Assembly: GCA_015257125.1 (NCBI GenBank)
Contig: JABZKU010000003.1
Coordinates: 62,001-126,000, forward strand
Reading direction: 5' to 3'
Length of the DNA stretch: 64,000 bases
From: Prevotellaceae bacterium
GTDB taxonomy: Bacteria > Bacteroidota > Bacteroidia > Bacteroidales > Bacteroidaceae
The notes under the pieces were generated by a model. It saw only the letters and a program-made list of their open reading frames with translations, made no database searches and was not told the origin of the DNA. A program made the translations under genes and the position numbers. Shown piece by piece: positions 58,413 through 64,000 of this stretch (position 1 is its first letter; the number at the start of each line of letters is the position of its first letter).

Positions 58413-59777
58413 TTAGCCCTGTTCGTGCTCCGACCTTGAGCGGCGGGCGTCCACCGTCGAACGGCGGAAGATGGCCACACCACGAAGTAGCAAAATTAAT
58501 GCCAAGGGCACAGTCGCCGGCGAAAACCATTGCAAACCGGCTGCCCAAGCAACGAAATAGCCCACTGCACCGAGCAGCGGAACAAGAACGGCAAAATCTC
58601 GGCGCTGTTTGCGCAACGCCCAAAAATAAAACGCAATATAGAAGAGCCACAAGGGGCAAAACAGTGTCAAGAGCCAGTTCGTGCCGACAGCAGGATGCTC
58701 CGACCAGCCCACCAACAGCGTGAGCACTACGCCCACCAAACCGGTAAGGACAAAAAAGAGCGTGTCAAACGTGCCGACCCAAATGCGCCAAGCCCGACGC
58801 GTCACCACCGTGCGATCCAACGAACGCTGCTCACCGACCGTAAGCAAGACGGCCAAGCACAGCAAGCCCCAAAACACCACCTTCGGGGTGAGGGGCAATG
58901 TCACTTCGTGAGTCGACGTTGTGAAGGGGATGAGCGGACTTTCGACCACCACCAGCGAACGCATTTTCCCGTCCGCCCCTTGTATTTTCGCCGACTGCCA
59001 CATTTTCTGCGCATAAATCGGCAAAAAGTTCATTTTCGGCAAGTCCTCGCGCGCAAATTCGCGATCCACTTCCGGCCCGAGCAACAGATCCTGCCCGAAC
59101 TCATACCACGGACTTTGTGCCGTGAATTCGTGAATCATTCGTCGCTGCGTCAACTTCTGTCCGTCCCCCTTCAAATTCGGGAAAACCAGGCGTTCGCCGT
59201 GCTGCTTCAGCACCTTTTCCACCGCCTCAATCGCTCGCGTGGTACAATTATCATAGAGGAAGTTGTAGCGATAAGTCCATTCCGGCATTTCGAGCGTGAG
59301 GCGATCCTGCCCCCCGCTGAGGTTCGGCACGAGATATTCACGCACCTCTGTGTGATGCTCTTCGATGATGGCATTGAGCGCTCGCTGCACATCGCGCGCC
59401 TCAGCCGGTGTCAGGTCGAGCACCTGCGCCGTCACGGGCGCATCATCCTCGATATAAGTCTGGGCAAAAAGCGCCGTGCTCTCTTTCGCCATCGAATAAT
59501 CGGTGCGCCCGAGCACAAAGCGCAGCATAAAATTGGGCGTATTGAACGAGAACCAACCGAAATTATACGTATCGTCTTGCGTCGGCTGCTCTACGTTGCG
59601 CACCCGCAGTGCCGTGTGCCCATAGAGGCGATACACTTCATGTCCGGGAGCGCAAGTCAGCAAACTCACTTCCAGCGAATCGTCACCCTTATCTTGTGGG
59701 ACAACACGCACACCGAAAGCCCTTGTCACCAACGACAAGAGGCAAATCGTGAGGAGAGTTTTTAACGTCAACTTCAT
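58413..59777 (-). CDS. DUF4105 / Lnb-like membrane protein, probable lipoprotein N-acyltransferase
   Basis: A 454-residue protein with an N-terminal signal (to AFGVR), a periplasmic DUF4105 domain (residues about 30-300) and five C-terminal transmembrane helices. Conserved-looking blocks are GHEVYRLYGHTALRV, YNFGWFSFNTPNFMLRFVLG and YRYNFLYDNCTTRAIEAV, with His and Cys as candidate catalytic residues. From memory, DUF4105 proteins have been shown to be the lipoprotein N-acyltransferase (Lnb) of Bacteroides; that would fit the lipoproteins in this window. The assignment to that role here is inference. Near-consensus promoter upstream. Confidence 0.8.
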   Translation of the reverse strand: MKLTLKTLLTICLLSLVTRAFGVRVVPQDKGDDSLEVSLLTCAPGHEVYRLYGHTALRVRNVEQPTQDDTYNFGWFSFNTPNFMLRFVLGRTDYSMAKESTALFAQTYIEDDAPVTAQVLDLTPAEARDVQRALNAIIEEHHTEVREYLVPNLSGGQDRLTLEMPEWTYRYNFLYDNCTTRAIEAVEKVLKQHGERLVFPNLKGDGQKLTQRRMIHEFTAQSPWYEFGQDLLLGPEVDREFAREDLPKMNFLPIYAQKMWQSAKIQGADGKMRSLVVVESPLIPFTTSTHEVTLPLTPKVVFWGLLCLAVLLTVGEQRSLDRTVVTRRAWRIWVGTFDTLFFVLTGLVGVVLTLLVGWSEHPAVGTNWLLTLFCPLWLFYIAFYFWALRKQRRDFAVLVPLLGAVGYFVAWAAGLQWFSPATVPLALILLLRGVAIFRRSTVDARRSRSEHEQG

Positions 59778-59801
59778 AAAGCGCGATAATAGATTGTGGC
59801 A

Positions 59802-59832
59802 AAGTTACACATAAATCGGTGGCGAACAAAAT
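59802..59832 (-). promoter_or_regulatory. promoter of the DUF4105 gene
   Basis: On the minus strand TTTG (59832-59829), 19 nt, TAACTTTG (59809-59802). Both boxes perfect. Confidence 0.8.
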
Positions 59833-60019
59833 GTACATTTGCTTTTTCTCCACCCGTTTGCGCTTTTCCGTCTCTCACCGCCCCGCTCCACGCTCCCTTC
59901 CCCTTCTACACCGCACGCCACGCCCCCCCCCAACGACGCGCCCGAACTCCCGCACCCTTGTCCCTCGTCCCTGTTCGCCCACAAAATGCAAGTCCAAAAC
60001 ACAGAATCTCGAGAACTTG

Positions 60020-60051
60020 TTTGGTCATTTCGAACGAACATTGTACTTTTG
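60020..60051 (+). promoter_or_regulatory. tRNA-Ser promoter
   Basis: TTTG (60020-60023), exactly 20 nt, TACTTTTG (60044-60051): perfect boxes, 28 nt upstream of the tRNA. Confidence 0.85.
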
Positions 60052-60079
60052 CACACGGTAATCAACGCCAAGACCACCA

Positions 60080-60170
<91 letters not shown>

Positions 60171-60172
60171 AC

Positions 60173-60215
60173 AAAGGGTGTAAATCAGCAAGTTATGCGA
60201 TTTACACCCTTTTCT
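60173..60215 (+). terminator. intrinsic terminator after tRNA-Ser
   Basis: A perfect 14-bp stem (AAAGGGTGTAAATC at 60173-60186 with 60199-60212), 12-nt loop, then TTTTC. Confidence 0.88.
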
Positions 60216-60670
60216 ACACCCGAAAATTTAGAGTTAATAGAAAACATAAACCAAGCTCCAATGAGTTCCTATATAAGGAAACATTAGAGCTTTGCTTTAT
60301 TTATTGATGCTGTTTGAAGTTCTGGTTTAAGGGTCAAATATACTCCCGAAATAGGCTTTAACCTGCTGAAGTTCATATCTTTGTATCATATTATAAGTTT
60401 ATGATGCACTTAACTCAAAAAAATGCCCCAAATGTGGCTCTTTTCTCCGTCTTTGCCAATCGCTTTTTTCTTGAACTGCGGTTCAATTTGCTTACAGAAT
60501 TCGTCGACCGAATAAAAGATTTCCGTTATCTTTGCAGTGTTATCGTGTTCATATTGGATGGTAACTATTTGATTGTCAGTTATAATGTTACGAATTTATT
60601 CCCATGTGAACAAATTTTCCACCGATTAAGTTACTTAGTCGGTGGGATTATTTTTAGGGGAGATGCTTAG
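60216..60670. other. AT-rich gene-poor region downstream of the tRNA
   Basis: No recognised gene. An 89-codon frame (60401-60670) has no family resemblance. It contains a perfect -7 box, TATCTTTG at 60527-60534, and a 27-bp palindrome at 60619-60645. The region looks like leftover mobile DNA. Confidence 0.5.
60619..60645. repeat. 27-bp near-perfect palindrome
   Basis: CCACCGATTAAGT and ACTTAGTCGGTGG around a central T, one mismatch. It is followed by GGATTATTTTT, so it could be a terminator, an operator, or a recombination or mobile-element end. Confidence 0.7.
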
Positions 60671-60706
60671 ACCGAACTCAGGTTAGGTCTTGTTTGCGGT
60701 TTAGTC

Positions 60707-60997
60707 ATGGTCAGTTGTTGGTTCTTCGCCATGGGAGCCAACCAACTGCAAACCGCCTCAGATTACGACCTGCGTTACCGCTATCTGCGAATGAAAGGCA
60801 AAGCCACAAGCGAAGACTTCGCTCATCTTGACAGTATGTTTGTTTCGCATCGCAATCCGAAATCTATCCATCAGTTAGAGCAGAAGGTTATCGATTACGA
60901 ACAAGCCCTACAAAGACAAGCCGAGTTGCTGATGGAACAGAAACGGATCCAACAAGAGCAAGGAGAATTGAAAGAAGCGTTTGAAAGAATAAAGTAA
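60707..60997 (+). CDS. small unknown protein with hydrophobic start and coiled-coil end
   Basis: A 96-residue frame. The start is hydrophobic (MVSCWFFAMGANQL), then YDLRYRYLRMKGKATSEDF, and a Gln/Glu-rich coiled coil (ALQRQAELLMEQKRIQQEQGEL). The frame is open 12 codons further up (LRLGLVCGLV...), lengthening the hydrophobic segment, up to a TAG at 60668. Upstream of that TAG the same frame continues as the 89-codon frame. It may be a fragment of a larger gene. Not recognised. Confidence 0.5.
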   Translation: MVSCWFFAMGANQLQTASDYDLRYRYLRMKGKATSEDFAHLDSMFVSHRNPKSIHQLEQKVIDYEQALQRQAELLMEQKRIQQEQGELKEAFERIK

Positions 60998-61010
60998 TCA
61001 GTCTTTGTTT

Positions 61011-61679
61011 TCAGGAATGCAGACACTCTTTCTTCAGGCTTGGATAATTATTTTTTCTTTTTGCTCCATCCCTCTTTATTTGATAGATAGAAATGTTGGG
61101 TTTTAATGCCTTAATTATACGAACCAGTATGTCTGTATTTTTAGAGTCTGCAGATAATCCGAAATATACAGCCCGAAGCTTTATATGATAAAAGTGAGAA
61201 TTGCCTTCTTTCCCTTTTTCGTAAATTTTAATAGCTCGAACTTCATTCTCATTCTTCCAGTCTTGTGTTTTGTGGCTTAAAATGTCATAGATAGAGTTAT
61301 AAGAATCATCTTTAGGAACTGGCATCTGTTCATCATATATAATATCCTTTGTCGTCCATCCCTTATTATATTGGTTAGTCAATGTAAATTCAAGGCAACA
61401 TCCCTTGTGCGAATTTGCATAGTGAGACCACATTAAAAAATCATCAGGGAAGCCTTGATCTTCTTTTCCTTTGAACATGGAACATATTCTGGTTCGACTC
61501 AATTTGCTATAGATGTTGTCCTTTGTATTCTTAGGTAAGCCCTGTAGATTAAAGTGACCTTCAAAGGGATCATTTAGTTCTTTGGACTTTGCGCCATAAA
61601 GGTGGTTATGAGCTAAATAATCAAGAAATCGCTCTAACTTTTCTAATGACATAAATTTATAATACACTTGCTCGTTCAT
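61011..61679 (-). CDS. DUF2971 family protein
   Basis: A 222-residue protein with the DUF2971 pattern: YYKFMSLEKLERFLDYL, SKELNDPFEGHF, RICSMFKG and the hallmark FLMWSHYANSHKGCCLEF, then a DWKNENEVRAIK block. The biochemical role of DUF2971 is unknown to me; such genes are common in accessory and defence-related loci. AT-rich like the rest of this segment. It lies 71 bp after the DUF1016 remnant. Confidence 0.85.
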   Translation of the reverse strand: MNEQVYYKFMSLEKLERFLDYLAHNHLYGAKSKELNDPFEGHFNLQGLPKNTKDNIYSKLSRTRICSMFKGKEDQGFPDDFLMWSHYANSHKGCCLEFTLTNQYNKGWTTKDIIYDEQMPVPKDDSYNSIYDILSHKTQDWKNENEVRAIKIYEKGKEGNSHFYHIKLRAVYFGLSADSKNTDILVRIIKALKPNISIYQIKRDGAKRKNNYPSLKKECLHS

Positions 61680-61750
61680 AATTGCACTTGTCTATATTGT
61701 TAATGCATCTATACTTCAAAAAGAGTTAGTATCTATTATAGAGTTTATTG

Positions 61751-61924
61751 TCATAACTTACTCAATTCCTCCTCAACTTCCTCTACCGTAGGCAGAGCTG
61801 ATTTCAAATTCTCAGGAATAGCCTTTGAGTGTTGGTAGTCGCTCACACCGATGGGCTGGTCGTAGCCAAAGAGGGCATATTGCGCCACCATCTTATCGCC
61901 ACCATTGCTGAAAAGGCCATTAGG
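61751..61924 (-). pseudogene. C-terminal remnant of a DUF1016 (YhcG/PDDEXK) protein
   Basis: Read on the minus strand with no start codon of its own: NGLFSNGGDKMVAQYALFGY, then DQPIGVSDYQHSKAIPENL, then KSALPTVEEVEEELSKL and a stop at 61751. The YALxGxxxPIGVSxY ... LPxxLKxxLPTxEExExEL pattern is the normal end of DUF1016 nuclease proteins. It begins two codons after the stop of the AbiC-like gene; the N-terminal part is at 63155-63676. Confidence 0.8.
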
Positions 61925-61926
61925 TA

Positions 61927-63129
61927 CTACGGATGCATTCTCAACTTACTTTTATCCTCTGTTTCGACGTAACACGTAACCTTTTTATTATTAGGTTTTT
62001 CCATCCCTTCTATCATAAATTGATCACGACGCCAGTAACGCTGAAAATTAGAGAAAGAAAATATCTCAGCTAGTACGCATTGTAGAAGCCGTTGAAGGTT
62101 CTCTGGAGTCATGTCAAGAGTCTTTATTCCTTTCGGTCTTTTATTTTTCATCTTTGCTACCAGTTCAAGTCTGCTCTCAGAAGTTAGATCTATCGAAACC
62201 GTCCATTCTCCAAGCATAATTGGGGGGGCATGCTCGGTTCTCTCTTCCGTGTGATCACTCAGCAAGTGCTTAATCTTTCGTCTCAGCTTATCAAAGAAAG
62301 CACTTACCTCGTACCTACTACGCTCATCATTCTCCATTTCTCCCCACCAATACTTAAACTCAAGCAATTCAAAAACAGGAAGATGCTTCAAGAGATTGTA
62401 TTCATTAATGTATTGTTGAAAGTTCTCTCCCTCATAGATTTGTGCGTTGTATCTCAGTAAAAACAATTCACTGGTCGTTAATTGTGCCCGCAGAAACTTC
62501 AAATAATCTCTCTTCTTCTCTTCTTTCAAATTAGCTCTATCAATGAAATCGCAGATTCGATATAACAATCGAAAATAGGAGGCTAAACGTGGATTATGAA
62601 TATAAACACCGAGGTAATCCTCCTTTGCTTGCTTAACGTTGTCAGGATATTTTTTTTTATGTTTGAATCTGGATTGTAACATTCGCCTTAGATGTTCAAA
62701 GTAATCTTTATTCGTGTATTGAGTCGTTTGGCTTTTGCCTTCATCTTCTTTTACTGTCTCTTTAACTTCCAAGGTATTTAAATCCTCAATCTCTTTCTGA
62801 AGATGTTGGAGAAGCCCCCAAAAGATAGAATCTACGTTACTTTCTTCTGTCTGCTTACGTTGTTCTTCTAGAGTTGAATTTGCTTGCTCACGCTGCTCCT
62901 TCAGGGTTATGATAAGTATACAAGTACTCAAAAAAGCCAATATACCGCCAACAAAGCTCCCATACGCATCAAAGACTTGGCCATCGATAGGTAGGCAGGG
63001 ATCATAATTCTGATGAGGCAAGAATAGAGCCAAAGAAATGAGGAGGATCACCAATAGTAGAGAAAACAAATTCTCTAACAATAAAGATTTCCCCCTTATA
63101 GTTATTTTCGATATAAATTTTCTACACAT
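61927..63129 (-). CDS. putative phage abortive-infection protein (AbiC-like), membrane-anchored
   Basis: A 400-residue protein with two N-terminal membrane helices (residues about 14-37 and 52-75), then a coiled coil (LKEQREQANSTLEEQRKQTEES) and a cytoplasmic domain with FWGLLQHLQKEIEDL and RLASYFRLLYRICDFID. That plan is what I associate with the family called putative phage abortive infection protein (AbiC-like). Function is inferred from family only. It lies between the N- and C-terminal pieces of a DUF1016 gene, 25 bp after the first. No direct or inverted repeats found at its edges. Confidence 0.72.
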   Translation of the reverse strand: MCRKFISKITIRGKSLLLENLFSLLLVILLISLALFLPHQNYDPCLPIDGQVFDAYGSFVGGILAFLSTCILIITLKEQREQANSTLEEQRKQTEESNVDSIFWGLLQHLQKEIEDLNTLEVKETVKEDEGKSQTTQYTNKDYFEHLRRMLQSRFKHKKKYPDNVKQAKEDYLGVYIHNPRLASYFRLLYRICDFIDRANLKEEKKRDYLKFLRAQLTTSELFLLRYNAQIYEGENFQQYINEYNLLKHLPVFELLEFKYWWGEMENDERSRYEVSAFFDKLRRKIKHLLSDHTEERTEHAPPIMLGEWTVSIDLTSESRLELVAKMKNKRPKGIKTLDMTPENLQRLLQCVLAEIFSFSNFQRYWRRDQFMIEGMEKPNNKKVTCYVETEDKSKLRMHP

Positions 63130-63154
63130 AGAAGTTAGGGTTATGCTCTTATCT

Positions 63155-63676
63155 TTATATATTCCGAGAGGTCAATATGGATGGCATTATGGAGAGTTCC
63201 GAGAAACTCTGAATCTTTGCAAGAGGTTGTTGCGTAATTGTATCTCTTTGATTTTCTGCGGATTGAATTAGTGCAACAGGTTGTTGCACAATTTGATTGA
63301 GTTCATTTGTTAGTTGCAATACATTATCAACCGAGGGGTAATTAAGTAACTCTTCAACCTTACCCATTTCTATAAGAATTTCCATCGGATATGCCTTTGC
63401 AAACTGGCACATATAGAAGATGTTTCTGCGAGAGTATCCCTTCTTGTCAGGATATTGTGAGCGTATAGCCTTGGATAGATTGTCAATGACTTTGCTTCCC
63501 CAACCTTCTTTCTTTTGGAGGTAGAGAATGAAATGCCCCACTTTCCAATAACGGAAGAGCATATCAGCATTAGCCGAAGCAATCACGCGCACTTGAGTCT
63601 GCTATAAATCAGAGCCAATAGCACGCACTATGGGCGAAAAATCCTGTTTGTCGGTATTCCTTATATCGTTACTCAT
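63155..63676 (-). pseudogene. N-terminal part of a DUF1016 (YhcG) nuclease gene, with in-frame TAG
   Basis: The frame starts at ATG 63676 (MSNDIRNTDKQDFSPIVRAI, then GSDL) and hits TAG at codon 25 (63602-63604). It then continues in the same frame QTQVRVIASANADMLFRYWK, GHFILYLQKKEGWGSKVIDNL, GYSRRNIFYMCQFAKAYP, as in the DUF1016 N-terminal domain, to a stop at 63155. The PDDEXK C-terminal half is missing here; only its last 57 residues appear at 61751-61924. A restart at the GTG at 63592 would give a 145-residue piece. The gene is 11 bp from the recombinase. Confidence 0.85.
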
Positions 63677-63687
63677 TGTAAAATCTA

Positions 63688-64000
63688 TTATAACTGATTG
63701 AACTTACTCATCGCATTCGCTTTGATGTCGTCGGCGATGTCCATGTAAGGCTTCATAGCCTTGTAGTCGCTGTGTCCCGTCCATTTCATCACCACCTGCG
63801 GAGGAAAACCCAATGCAAGGGTATTACAGATAAAAGTGCGACGCCCAGCGTGCGTGCCAAGCAAGGCAGATTTCGGAGTCACCTCATCAATGCATTCATT
63901 AACTTTATAGTAGGTTTGTCGCACAGGTTCATTGATTTCAGCAAGCTCTGCCAATTCTTTGAGATAGTCGTTCATCTTTTGATTAGTAATCACTGGCAAA
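63688..64000 (-). CDS. tyrosine recombinase / integrase, C-terminal part (partial)
   Basis: The last ~104 codons; the gene begins beyond the right edge. The catalytic pattern is visible: HAGRR (the H-x-x-R pair), then KWTGHSDY (second His) and the nucleophilic Tyr in MKPYMDIADDI. This is the family of site-specific integrases found on Bacteroidales mobile elements and in shuffling type I restriction loci. It is directed toward the broken DUF1016 gene and the tRNA. Confidence 0.9.
   Translation of the reverse strand, partial: LPVITNQKMNDYLKELAELAEINEPVRQTYYKVNECIDEVTPKSALLGTHAGRRTFICNTLALGFPPQVVMKWTGHSDYKAMKPYMDIADDIKANAMSKFNQL

Noticed and set aside
60401..60670. 89-codon frame as a real gene
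   Set aside because: No family resemblance, contains a -7-like box and a palindrome, and ends just after the palindrome; better described as gene-poor DNA.

Overview
This window comes from a fairly GC-rich member of the Bacteroidota, almost certainly order Bacteroidales. Three things point there. (1) Many genes are preceded by the Bacteroidota promoter pattern TTTG - 19 or 20 nt - TAnnTTTG, for example HU, rsmI, menA, tRNA-Ser and the DUF4105 gene. (2) The protein set is typical: an ~1,100-residue SecA, a ~500-residue glutamine synthetase, the serC-serA-DUF1015 cluster, a DUF4105/Lnb-like protein and lipoproteins with short lipoboxes. (3) The type IX secretion component PorZ is present together with likely type IX cargo. 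I cannot name genus or species from sequence alone.

Layout. 1-5.4 kb: end of a BamA/TamA-like barrel, pgi, a HAD phosphatase, dprA and two tandem paralogous lipoproteins. 5.6-7.7 kb: an AT-rich leftward operon of three unrecognised genes, very unlike its neighbours. 8.6-19.6 kb, leftward: glnA, mfd, a PpiD-like foldase, two lipoproteins and rsmI. 19.7-23.5 kb, rightward: an AI-2E-type permease, dnaA and a secreted protein. 23.7-27.2 kb, leftward: tdk, a secreted protein, a radical SAM protein and tilS. 27.3-36.4 kb, rightward: menA, then leuS-yitT-rdgB-porZ, then HU. 36.9-41.5 kb, leftward: a C10 cysteine peptidase and an Omp28-like thiol-motif protein, both with a Big2-like domain and a C-terminal sorting-type domain. 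42.0-49.3 kb: a complete type I restriction-modification operon (hsdM-hsdS-hsdR). 49.6-59.8 kb, leftward: serC-serA-DUF1015, secA, a PafA-like protein and a DUF4105/Lnb-like membrane protein. 60.1 kb to the end: tRNA-Ser(CGA) followed by an AT-rich accessory segment with DUF2971, an AbiC-like protein, a broken DUF1016 nuclease gene and the 3' part of a tyrosine recombinase that runs off the window.

Three accessory features stand out. First, a family of intergenic repeats (about 8.1, 16.6 and 28.6 kb) shares inverted arms: a GC-rich tip, then CTGTTTTCG-like sequence, then TTTTTGCCTTCACCTCTTCACC-like sequence, with further GTGAAGGC half-sites inside. Second, the DUF1016 gene is broken twice: an in-frame TAG lies at codon 25, and an AbiC-like gene lies between its N- and C-terminal parts. 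Third, the AT-rich three-gene operon at 5.6-7.7 kb has no function I can assign. Housekeeping parts of the window look ordinary.
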